Source: an uncultured Lachnospiraceae bacterium (GTDB lineage Bacteria > Bacillota > Clostridia > Lachnospirales > Lachnospiraceae). From it: 9,137 nt of DNA. Shown piece by piece: positions 1 to 6,825 of this stretch. The stretch lies in contig CALYSH010000041.1 in the NCBI GenBank assembly GCA_945485625.1, positions 1-9,137 on the forward strand. The letters run 5' to 3'. Under the pieces are notes generated by a model. It was not told the origin of the DNA and ran no database searches. It worked only from the letters and a program-made list of their open reading frames with translations. The position numbers and the translations under genes were made by a program. Every line of letters starts with the position of its first letter. The first letter of the stretch is position 1.

Positions 1-98
1 GCAAATAAAATACTGTTTATTAAAAGCCCATGAAATATGATTTATGAGGTTTTTTTCAGCGATTTTTTCATATACGCCCATGCTCACGTTACATCTAT
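1..98. other. AT-rich noncoding region downstream of nadE
   Basis: This stretch follows the nadE stop codon. It is AT-rich and holds several A/T homopolymer runs (near 51-57 and 63-68). The heptamer GCCCATG occurs twice in direct orientation (about 26-32 and 77-83). The only inverted repeats are very short (AATAAA at 4-9 with TTTATT at 16-21) and contain no G or C. I therefore see no convincing rho-independent terminator for the minus-strand genes, and no gene. The real terminator may lie just outside the window. Confidence 0.5.
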
Positions 99-2009
99 TT
101 ACAATTCCTCCAACTCTTTCAACCAGATATTGGCACTGGCGTCGGAGGGCATTCGCAAATCCCCTCTGGGAGATACTGCTACGCTACCCACCTTGGGTCC
201 GTCCGGCAGGCAGGAGCGCTTAAACTGCTGACTGAAAAATCTCCGGGTAAAGGTCTTTAACCACTTTAAGATGGTAGCGTCATCGTACTGTCCGGCAAAA
301 GCCAGCTTCGCTACACGGAATATTTTCTTCGGAGAATAGCCGCCGCGAAGCATATAATACAAAAAGAAATCATGCAATTCGTAGGGTCCCACCAGATCCT
401 CGGTCTTCTGGGAAATCACTCCGTCCGTCGGCGGTAAAAGCTCCGGACTTACCGGGGTATCCAGCACATCCAGAAGTACCTTCTCCAGCTCCCCATTCCC
501 ACAGGTATCCGCATAGTAACGCACCAGATGACGAACCAGGGTCTTGGGAACCCCCGCATTCACACCGTACATGGACATGTGGTCTCCGTTATAGGTGGCC
601 CAGCCCAACGCCAGCTCCGACATATCGCCGGTACCGATCACCAGACCGCCTGTCTGGTTTGCAATGTCCATCAATACCTGGGTACGTTCCCTGGCCTGTC
701 CGTTTTCATAGGTCACATCATGCTTGTTCGGATCCTGTCCGATATCACTAAAATGCTGTGTCACGGCAGCTTTTATATCCACCTCTCTCAGAGTGGTGCC
801 CAGGGTCCTTGCCAGGGTGCAGGCATTGTCGTAGGTTCTGTCCGTGGTTCCGAAGCAGGGCATGGTCACAGAGGTAATGTTTTTCCGTTCCAGTCCCAGC
901 AGGTCGAAGGCACGAACGGTCACCAGCAGCGCCAATGTGGAATCCAGTCCTCCGGAGATACCAATGACCGCACTCTTACATCCGGTATGCTCATAGCGCT
1001 TCTTCAGTCCGTACGCCTGAATGGATAAAATCTCTTCACAACGCTGTCTTTTCCTGCTCTCATCTCCCGGCACAAAGGGGGTTGGGAAGAAGGGTCTTGT
1101 AAGCTCTGTCTCCTCTACCTGCAGGGCAAAGGAAATCACCTTATGATTACCCTGGGGTTTTTCTCCGAAGGTACCCATTCTGCGGCGCTCCAGAAGCAAT
1201 TTTTCAATATCGATTTCACTGTATACCGCTCCGCCTTCAAAACGCTTTGACTGAGCTAATATGACACCGTTCTCCGCAATCAGGTTATGTCCGCCGAAGA
1301 CCAGATCCTGGGTGGATTCCCCTTCTCCTGCGGAGGCGTAAATATATCCTGCCAATAATCTGGCGCTGGAGGAGGTTACCAGCATCTCCCGGTACTGGGC
1401 CTTTCCAACCGTCTCATTGGATGCGGACAGATTGACCAGCACCGTGGCACCAAGAAGTGCCAGGTTGGTAGCAGGCGGATTGGCCACCCACAAATCCTCA
1501 CAAATCTCACAGCCAACCATGAGTCCGTGAACGGTAGAACAATCAAACAACAAACCGGAACCGAAGGGAATCTCTTCTCCGTTCAGGTTCACAACGCCAA
1601 TCTCCTGCTTCGGCACAGAAAAATGTCTTCCCTCGTAGAATTCCGCATAAGAGGGTATATTGGTCTTTGGTACAAAGCCCAACACCTTACCATCCTGCAA
1701 CACCGCGGCCACATTGTATAATCTACCCTCCACTTCCAGCGGAAGCCCTGCAAACACCAGGGCGTCATGTCCCTGTGTGTATGCCGCAACCTTTGTCAGC
1801 GCGCTCTTTGCCTGCTCCAGCAGAAGTCCCTGCAGGAACAAATCCCCGCAGGTATATCCGGTGATGCAAAGCTCGGGAAGAACAATAATCTTTGCCCGCT
1901 TCTCATAAGCCTCCTGCAGCTTGTTACAGATCACCTCTGCATTATAAATGGGGTCTGCCACCTTAATCTTCGGAGTCAGTGCTGCTACTTTTACAAATCC
2001 CTGTTTCAT
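99..2009 (-). CDS. nadE: Glutamine-dependent NAD(+) synthetase
   Basis: It catalyses the last step of NAD synthesis: nicotinate adenine dinucleotide plus ATP and glutamine gives NAD, with ammonia passed internally from a glutaminase domain. It is cytosolic. The protein has 636 residues, usual for the two-domain form. The N-terminal nitrilase-like domain (about 1-290) carries the expected Glu-Lys-Cys triad: E46 in LPELCITGY, K115 in PKTNIP and C170 in CEICEDLW. The C-terminal synthetase domain (about 325-636) has the ATP pyrophosphatase P-loop SGGLDST at 352-358. Further conserved stretches are IGTGDMSELALGW (458-470) and the substrate-site region around 475-545. The ATG at 2009 has an AAGGA ribosome site at 2016-2020 with 6 bases between. 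The gene is complete and is the last of the co-directional series, 35 bp after hslO. No terminator is visible behind it. Confidence 0.97.
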   Translation of the reverse strand: MKQGFVKVAALTPKIKVADPIYNAEVICNKLQEAYEKRAKIIVLPELCITGYTCGDLFLQGLLLEQAKSALTKVAAYTQGHDALVFAGLPLEVEGRLYNVAAVLQDGKVLGFVPKTNIPSYAEFYEGRHFSVPKQEIGVVNLNGEEIPFGSGLLFDCSTVHGLMVGCEICEDLWVANPPATNLALLGATVLVNLSASNETVGKAQYREMLVTSSSARLLAGYIYASAGEGESTQDLVFGGHNLIAENGVILAQSKRFEGGAVYSEIDIEKLLLERRRMGTFGEKPQGNHKVISFALQVEETELTRPFFPTPFVPGDESRKRQRCEEILSIQAYGLKKRYEHTGCKSAVIGISGGLDSTLALLVTVRAFDLLGLERKNITSVTMPCFGTTDRTYDNACTLARTLGTTLREVDIKAAVTQHFSDIGQDPNKHDVTYENGQARERTQVLMDIANQTGGLVIGTGDMSELALGWATYNGDHMSMYGVNAGVPKTLVRHLVRYYADTCGNGELEKVLLDVLDTPVSPELLPPTDGVISQKTEDLVGPYELHDFFLYYMLRGGYSPKKIFRVAKLAFAGQYDDATILKWLKTFTRRFFSQQFKRSCLPDGPKVGSVAVSPRGDLRMPSDASANIWLKELEEL

Positions 2010-2044
2010 CTTCCATCCTTCTTTCCTATGGGAAACAATACATC

Positions 2045-2917
2045 CTACTGCTCACACAAAGCCTTCAGTTCTTCCACGGTAAATGTATAATTGGTATTGC
2101 AGAAATGACAGTTTACTTCGATATCCCTGCCCTCTGCAATCATGCTCTCCAGTTCTTCCCTTCCGATACTGACCAGGGCCTTCTCTACACGCTTCTTGTC
2201 ACAATTGCAGTGAAACCGTACCTCCATGGTATCCGTCTGCTCCGGCTCCAGTCCCTCCAGAATCACCTGAAGCATCTGCCAGGGAGTGAGTCCCTCCTCA
2301 AACATGGTGGTAACAGATTTTAATCTCCCGATATTCTCCTCCAGTACGGCAATGACATCTTCCCCGCAGGAGGGCATCAGCTGCACGATAAATCCACCTG
2401 CCTGCTTCACGGTGTTATCCTTCTCCATAAGGACGCCCAGTCCCACACAGGAGGGCACCTGCTCGGAGGAAGCAAAATAATAGGTCAAGTCCTCCGCAAT
2501 TTCTCCGGTCTGAAGGTCTACCTGTCCCACATAAGGCTCCTTCAAACCAAGGTCCTTGATGACACTGAGGACTCCCGGACCCACTGCACCGCCCACATCC
2601 AGCTTTCCCAATTCATTGGCGGGCAGAATCACATCGGGAACAATGGCATAGCCCTTCACATTCCCCAACGCATCTGCCGTTACCGTCATGCCTCTCATGG
2701 GGCCGTCGGAACGGATCTGCAGGGTTAAAAGCTCCTGCTCTCCCTTCAGCATGCTTCCCATCATCAGTCCGGCACTCAACAGTCTTCCCAGGCCCGCTGT
2801 CACCACCGGACTGGAGTTATGTGCTGCTCTGGCAGCCTCCACCACTCCCTTTGTGGTACATGCAAAGGCTCTGATTTGTGCATTTGCCGCGGTTGCGCGA
2901 ACCATATAATCACTCAT
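2045..2917 (-). CDS. hslO: Redox-regulated chaperone Hsp33
   Basis: Hsp33 is a cytosolic holdase. Oxidants such as hypochlorite switch it on by disulfide formation and zinc loss, and it then prevents aggregation of unfolding proteins. The 290-residue length fits the family. The N-terminal domain (about 1-180) has the typical opening (YMVRATAANAQIRAFA) and a GxGRLLSAGLMMGSMLKG helix near 43-59. The C-terminal redox switch is intact: Cys237 and Cys239 (CNC) and Cys270 and Cys273 (CHFC), with 30 residues between the pairs. The start ATG overlaps the stop of the upstream methyltransferase gene as ATGA, which suggests translational coupling. An AGGGG site lies at 2926-2930 with 8 bases of spacing. 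nadE follows after 35 bp. Confidence 0.97.
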   Translation of the reverse strand: MSDYMVRATAANAQIRAFACTTKGVVEAARAAHNSSPVVTAGLGRLLSAGLMMGSMLKGEQELLTLQIRSDGPMRGMTVTADALGNVKGYAIVPDVILPANELGKLDVGGAVGPGVLSVIKDLGLKEPYVGQVDLQTGEIAEDLTYYFASSEQVPSCVGLGVLMEKDNTVKQAGGFIVQLMPSCGEDVIAVLEENIGRLKSVTTMFEEGLTPWQMLQVILEGLEPEQTDTMEVRFHCNCDKKRVEKALVSIGREELESMIAEGRDIEVNCHFCNTNYTFTVEELKALCEQ

Positions 2918-3705
2918 ACTTTTTTCCCCTGTTCTCTGGCGACCACGTAAACGCGCTCGCTGTATTCATTCACATCCTCACCGGTATCCGCATCCTTTAT
3001 GGCAACCACCTGCATTCCCGCATCCGTTACCATCCGGCACATCTGTTCCACCTGATAGCCTCTCTGAAGGTGGGTCTCCCGGAAGCGTCTGAAATGCTCC
3101 CCCTCCTCCTGCACAAAGATGGTAACATCATATTCATTGATACCGGATTCTTCGTCGAAATAGTTTTCCCAGATAAAGCTGCAGTCCTCACTGTTCTCCG
3201 CAATCACGGTGTCCCCAACCACTTCACGATACTTATAATCCGTATTAAAATCGAAGATAAAGATTCCTCCGGGATACAGGTAATTATTCACCAGGGAAAA
3301 CACCTGCACCAGTTCCTCTTCCTCCAATATATAATTCACACAGTCGCAGACACTGATAACGGTTCCCACCGTACTGTACAACGACAGCTCCCGCATATCC
3401 TGACAAAGATACAGAATCTCTGAGCCGGAGGCTTCCTTTTTGGCTGTCGCTATCCCCAGCATACTCTCCGAGCTGTCCACACCAATCATATCATAGCCCT
3501 TTTGGTACAAAAGCTCGGTGAGTGTCCCGGTTCCGCAGCCCAGATCCAATACCAGGTTACGCTCTGACTCCAGCACATCCCCGGCATCCCGCTCCGGTTT
3601 GGATACACCATATTGCTCCATAAAGCCTACGATGTTCTCACACCACTGCTCATAGGGTGTTTCATCCATGAGCTCATCATAAACACTTGCAAAATCCTCG
3701 TACAT
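2914..3705 (-). CDS. Class I SAM-dependent methyltransferase, YqeM-like
   Basis: This is a predicted cytosolic S-adenosylmethionine-dependent methyltransferase whose substrate cannot be read from the sequence. The opening YEDFASVYDELM resembles Bacillus YqeM-type proteins. Motif I is VLDLGCGTGTLTELL (53-67, counting from the first of two Met codons), the acidic loop is VGVD-like (IGVDSS, 75-80), CQDMREL (102-108) fits motif III, and PGGIFIFDFNTDYKY (146-160) is the post-motif strand typical of this subfamily. Two ATG codons stand side by side (3708 and 3705). The GAGG site at 3711-3714 is only 2 bases from the first and 5 from the second, so I chose the second, giving 263 residues. The gene lies 36 bp behind the DUF368 gene and overlaps hslO by 4 bp. 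Pairing with hslO suggests a linked physiological role, but that is inference. Confidence 0.88.
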   Translation of the reverse strand: MYEDFASVYDELMDETPYEQWCENIVGFMEQYGVSKPERDAGDVLESERNLVLDLGCGTGTLTELLYQKGYDMIGVDSSESMLGIATAKKEASGSEILYLCQDMRELSLYSTVGTVISVCDCVNYILEEEELVQVFSLVNNYLYPGGIFIFDFNTDYKYREVVGDTVIAENSEDCSFIWENYFDEESGINEYDVTIFVQEEGEHFRRFRETHLQRGYQVEQMCRMVTDAGMQVVAIKDADTGEDVNEYSERVYVVAREQGKKV

Positions 3706-3741
3706 CATATCCTCTTTCGCACCAATCCGTGCTCCATCCGG

Positions 3742-4590
3742 TTATTCACCAAGCTTCAGCGCAATCACGAAGCCGATTCCCATGGCAACCAGACCGGTCA
3801 CCACACTCAGTACCGTGTACAGCTCCAGACCCATACCTACTAAAATCGCTACCGGAGAAGCTACAATCAGACCGATGATGGCCCAGTATGCATACAACGG
3901 GAACTTTTCAAAAATAATCTCCACCAGCTTCGCGATGGCAAATACACCTGCTACGATACCGATTCCGAAAGGAGCAAGCACCCCTACACCCACCAAAATA
4001 CCGTCCATGTCGAAAGCAACCAGGGAACGAATCAGATTCGGGATGGTAGTAGTTACAATGGGCTCATAATATCCCATCAGCTTCAGCATCATGGAACCGC
4101 TGACACCCGGAATAATCATGGTAGCAGATGCCACAATCCCTACGCCGAACAGCTTCAGTACGTTGATGACATTGAAGGCCAGATCCGCATCCTTCCCGTT
4201 TCCACCGCCAAAAACAGCCAGACCTGCTACCAGCGCGAAGAACAGCAGGAAAGCAATCAGGTGACCAAATTTGATACTGTTTCCTTTTACATGCTTCCAT
4301 ACTGCGGGAAGGCCGCCCAGAATCAAACCGACAAACAACAGATTGGTCTGCACCGGGAAATTGGCAAACAGGGACTCCAACGCAAAGGAGCTTGCCACGA
4401 TCGCCACACCCATACCGATTACTATCGGAAGCAGAAATAATACATTCTTTTTGAATTCACTGAACAGATGGGTAATACAATGAATCAGCTTATCGTAAAT
4501 ACCCATGGCCACCATCATGGTGCCTCCGCTGACACCCGGAATGATATTTGCAATTCCGATGACACAACCCTTCAAAAAACTCTTAATCAT
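3742..4590 (-). CDS. DUF368 membrane protein, PopT-type undecaprenyl-phosphate translocase
   Basis: DUF368 proteins (PopT family) are reported to return undecaprenyl phosphate to the inner leaflet of the membrane, so that the lipid carrier can be reused for peptidoglycan, teichoic acid and other surface glycans. The 282-residue protein is strongly hydrophobic, with membrane segments throughout. The family hallmark is a repeated re-entrant signature: IIPGVSGGT at 16-24 and IIPGVSGSM at 159-167, showing two homologous halves. Other hydrophobic segments lie near 49-70, 83-97, 108-127, 198-221 and 232-278. There is no signal peptide beyond the first membrane segment. The ATG at 4590 is the only sensible start, but its AAGGA site (4604-4608) is 13 bases away, longer than usual, so translation may be modest or coupled to hisC 34 bp upstream. 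Family assignment is firm; the transport role is taken from published work on relatives. Confidence 0.92.
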   Translation of the reverse strand: MIKSFLKGCVIGIANIIPGVSGGTMMVAMGIYDKLIHCITHLFSEFKKNVLFLLPIVIGMGVAIVASSFALESLFANFPVQTNLLFVGLILGGLPAVWKHVKGNSIKFGHLIAFLLFFALVAGLAVFGGGNGKDADLAFNVINVLKLFGVGIVASATMIIPGVSGSMMLKLMGYYEPIVTTTIPNLIRSLVAFDMDGILVGVGVLAPFGIGIVAGVFAIAKLVEIIFEKFPLYAYWAIIGLIVASPVAILVGMGLELYTVLSVVTGLVAMGIGFVIALKLGE

Positions 4591-4624
4591 ATTCTTTCAC
4601 CATTCCTTCTATTTATACTATAAT

Positions 4625-5692
4625 CTATTGTCCGGCTCTTTTTGCCAGAAACTCCTTTAAGAACGCAATCAGGCGGTCCATCTCCTCATCGGTACCGATG
4701 GTTATTCTTAAGTAATTCTCAATCCTTGGTTTATCCCAGTGACGGACATAAATGTCTGCCTCCCTGAGTGCCTCGAAGATTTCCTTTGCAGGAACCGTCT
4801 TATGTGAGGCAAATACAAAGTTCGCATAGGAATCCGGGAAGGTAAATCCCAACCCACGCAGTTCCTTCTTCACACGCTCTCTGGTGGCAACAATCCTGCC
4901 GGTTACCTCCTTGAAATATGTATCATCCTTTACCGCCTCCACCGCCAGGGCCTGGGAAGGCATGTTCATGGTGTAGGAATTGAAGGAGAACTTTACATCG
5001 TTTAAGTAACCGATCAGCTTTTCACTGCCGATACAGAAGCCCACACGAAGCCCTGCCATGGCACGGGACTTGGAGAAGGTCTGTACTACCAGCAGGTTAT
5101 CATACTTGTCAATCAGCTTCAATGCACTCTCGCCGCCGAAATCAATGTATGCCTCATCCACAATGACTACCACATCCCGGTTGGCCTGAATGATTTCCTC
5201 CACGGTATCCAGGGACTGAAGCAGCCCGGTAGGTGCATTGGGATTGGGGAAGATCACCCCTCCATTCTCCACCTTATAATCCTCCGGATTGATCTGCCAG
5301 TCCTCGGTCAAAGGAATCTGACGGAAGGGAATCCGATACAGATTTGCCCATACATCATAAAAGGAATAGGTTACATCCGGGAACAAAATGGGCTTCCCGG
5401 AATGAAAGAAAGTCAGAAAGGCCATGGAAATCACATCGTCGGAACCTACTCCTACGAATACCTGACTGGGTTTCACATGGTAGTATTCTGCCAGACAGTC
5501 CACAATGGGTGCCACATCCGGATTGGGATACAGACGAAGCGCTGTATAGTCCATCTCCTTCATGGCACGAACCACTCCCGGTGCAGGAGGATACGGACAC
5601 TCATTGGTATTTAACTTAATCATATTCTTCTTGTTGGGCTGTTCTCCCGCCACATACGGAACAACCTTTCGTACATTCTCTTCCCACTTCAT
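4625..5692 (-). CDS. hisC: Histidinol-phosphate aminotransferase (PLP-dependent)
   Basis: HisC exchanges the amino group between glutamate and imidazole-acetol phosphate to make L-histidinol phosphate in histidine synthesis. Members can also act on aromatic keto acids. The 355-residue protein is a typical fold-type I aminotransferase. Visible landmarks are the substrate-binding NTNECPYPPAP (28-38), LRLYPNPD (52-59), the GVGSDD cofactor loop (81-86), FPNPNAPTG (148-156) and VDEAYIDF (178-185). The Schiff-base lysine is K208 in TFSKSRAMAGLRVGF, and R329 in YLRITIGT binds the substrate carboxylate or phosphate. No other his gene is in the window, so this copy is separate from a his operon. The true substrate could be broader (histidinol phosphate, tyrosine or phenylalanine). 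The GAGG site at about 5703-5706 lies 10 bases before the ATG. An 89-bp element precedes it. Confidence 0.92.
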   Translation of the reverse strand: MKWEENVRKVVPYVAGEQPNKKNMIKLNTNECPYPPAPGVVRAMKEMDYTALRLYPNPDVAPIVDCLAEYYHVKPSQVFVGVGSDDVISMAFLTFFHSGKPILFPDVTYSFYDVWANLYRIPFRQIPLTEDWQINPEDYKVENGGVIFPNPNAPTGLLQSLDTVEEIIQANRDVVVIVDEAYIDFGGESALKLIDKYDNLLVVQTFSKSRAMAGLRVGFCIGSEKLIGYLNDVKFSFNSYTMNMPSQALAVEAVKDDTYFKEVTGRIVATRERVKKELRGLGFTFPDSYANFVFASHKTVPAKEIFEALREADIYVRHWDKPRIENYLRITIGTDEEMDRLIAFLKEFLAKRAGQ

Positions 5693-5781
5693 AGCAATTC
5701 ATCCTCTTTTCTGCCATTTCTGAGCGTTGGTTTCCTTCGAAATCTGCCTATTTTCCGTCGGACGCTCCTTCGCAATTGATA
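5693..5781 (-). other. Structured, largely stop-free intergenic element before hisC
   Basis: This is the longer of two gaps within the tail of the cluster, and it has organised sequence. Read on the minus strand, GAGCGT (5762-5767) pairs with ACGCTC (5722-5727) to close a loop of 34 bases. Inside it, TTTC-GAAG-GAAA (5731-5742) forms a small hairpin, and AAAT/ATTT offers an alternative pairing. There is no U-tract after the stem, so it is not a standard terminator. Two of the three forward frames have no stop through the core. The frame that continues the upstream glycosyltransferase past its TAG stays open for 30 codons rich in Arg and Lys, and its TGA overlaps the hisC ATG (ATGA). The last part holds the hisC ribosome site. 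It could be a dispersed repeat, an RNA element or a relic of coding sequence. Confidence 0.45.
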
Positions 5782-6795
5782 CTACGTTTCCGATTCCTGC
5801 AATCGCACAGCATATTCTTCTGCCTGTTCCGGCATTCCAAGCTTCTCATAGCAGCGTACCAGACCCTCTAAGGGTTCTTTTGTACTGCTTAACAGTTTCA
5901 GAATGGGCGAGGTTTCATAGGCTGCATTGTAATACCAGATCACTGCCTCCTCGAAATCTCCCCGCTCCTCGTAGAAGGTCCCCAATTCCACACAAACTTC
6001 CGAGCATCCTTCTCCTGCCACCAGCTTGGTGGTATACTGAAAAAATGTCACCATATCTTTGGAAAGTCTGGCAGCTCTGGCCACTATCAGGCTGGCCTCT
6101 GCCACCTCATCCGCATCCCTTCCCGTATCTGCCGCAGAAGCCCGGAAGAAGGGAATGGCCTTCACCAGATCCTCTGTGCTTCCTGCCAGATACAGCTCCT
6201 CTGCGTACATATGGTGCAGCCGTTTATTCAAAACCGCACCTTTCGCAATCTGCTTGCGGAAGTTAGCCAGATCCCGGTCCGCGTGACTCTCCTCCTGCAT
6301 ATGACAGATCGCAATCTCACTGTCATACACCACCGGAAAGGTACGCACCGTCTCATGAATGGCTCCCTCCCAAACAAACTCCCTCAGCCGTTTAAACAGC
6401 TTGGGGCGGTATTCCTCATCAAAATTATAAACGGAACCGAACTGCAGCTGATTTTTGTACTTCATCTGCACCAGCTCAATCTCCGGTAAAAGAAGCTCCT
6501 TCAATTGGAGGAACCTCTGTCGGTTTTCCTCATCCAGCACCTCGTCCGCATCCGCAGAATAAATATATTCCTTCGTAGCCTTGGAGAATGCAAAATTTCT
6601 GGCCGCACTGAAATCATCCACCCAGGTAAAATCATAGATATGATCCGTATACCGGGCCGCAATTTCCTTTGTCCGGTCCGTGGAGCCGGTGTCCACGATA
6701 ATGATTTCCTCCGCAATTCCCTTCAGGGAATCCAGACACCGCGCCAGTATCCGCTCTTCATTTTTCACAATCATACATAGTGAGATTGTAATCAT
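5782..6795 (-). CDS. Family 2 glycosyltransferase with helical (TPR-like) C-terminal half
   Basis: It is predicted to move a sugar from a nucleotide-sugar donor to an unknown acceptor in the cytosol or at the inner membrane face. From the ATG at 6795 it has 337 residues. The start ITISLCMIVKNEERILARCLDSL is the classic GT2 opening. It is followed by IIIVDTGSTDRTKEIA (31-46), WVDDFSAARNFAF (58-70), the metal/nucleotide-binding acidic SADADE (80-85), and WEGAIHETV (142-150), where the catalytic base is usually found. From about 195 on the protein is helical, with repeat-like segments (FYEERGDFEEAVIWYYNAAYE, about 274-294; CYEKLGMPEQAEEYAV, 315-330) that look like TPR units. There are no membrane segments. 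I prefer 6795 to the upstream TTG (6825) and ATG (6816) because a GGAAAGG site (6804-6810) lies 8 bases before it and homologues begin here. It starts 30 bp after the transporter ATPase stop. Confidence 0.9.
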   Translation of the reverse strand: MITISLCMIVKNEERILARCLDSLKGIAEEIIIVDTGSTDRTKEIAARYTDHIYDFTWVDDFSAARNFAFSKATKEYIYSADADEVLDEENRQRFLQLKELLLPEIELVQMKYKNQLQFGSVYNFDEEYRPKLFKRLREFVWEGAIHETVRTFPVVYDSEIAICHMQEESHADRDLANFRKQIAKGAVLNKRLHHMYAEELYLAGSTEDLVKAIPFFRASAADTGRDADEVAEASLIVARAARLSKDMVTFFQYTTKLVAGEGCSEVCVELGTFYEERGDFEEAVIWYYNAAYETSPILKLLSSTKEPLEGLVRCYEKLGMPEQAEEYAVRLQESET

Positions 6796-6825
6796 CTTCC
6801 GCGCCTTTCCTGCCATGTAAAGCAA

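Noticed and set aside
3..21. AATAAA/TTTATT inverted repeat as a terminator for nadE
   Set aside because: The stem is six A-T pairs with no G or C and no clear U-tract in the right place, so it is too weak to call.
528..1028. 166-codon open frame on the plus strand
   Set aside because: It is antisense to the synthetase domain of nadE, including the P-loop region, and has no recognisable motifs.
2878..3423. 181-codon open frame on the plus strand
   Set aside because: It is antisense to the methyltransferase gene, with no ribosome site and a composition typical of a shadow of a codon-biased gene.
4591..4660. TATAGT/TATAAA sequences upstream of the DUF368 gene as a promoter
   Set aside because: AT-rich gaps produce such hexamers by chance, and I found no acceptable -35 at 16-18 bases upstream in the end of hisC.
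5782..5784. Amber stop of the glycosyltransferase as a pyrrolysine codon or programmed read-through site
   Set aside because: The protein is complete without the tail, no read-through signal is visible, and the tail falls in a structured noncoding element. It is kept only as an observation about the open frame.
5727..6266. 179-codon open frame on the plus strand
   Set aside because: It lies wholly antisense to the glycosyltransferase gene and its flank. The peptide is rich in Pro, Ser and Arg and shows no family pattern, and the opposite strand has clear GT2 motifs.
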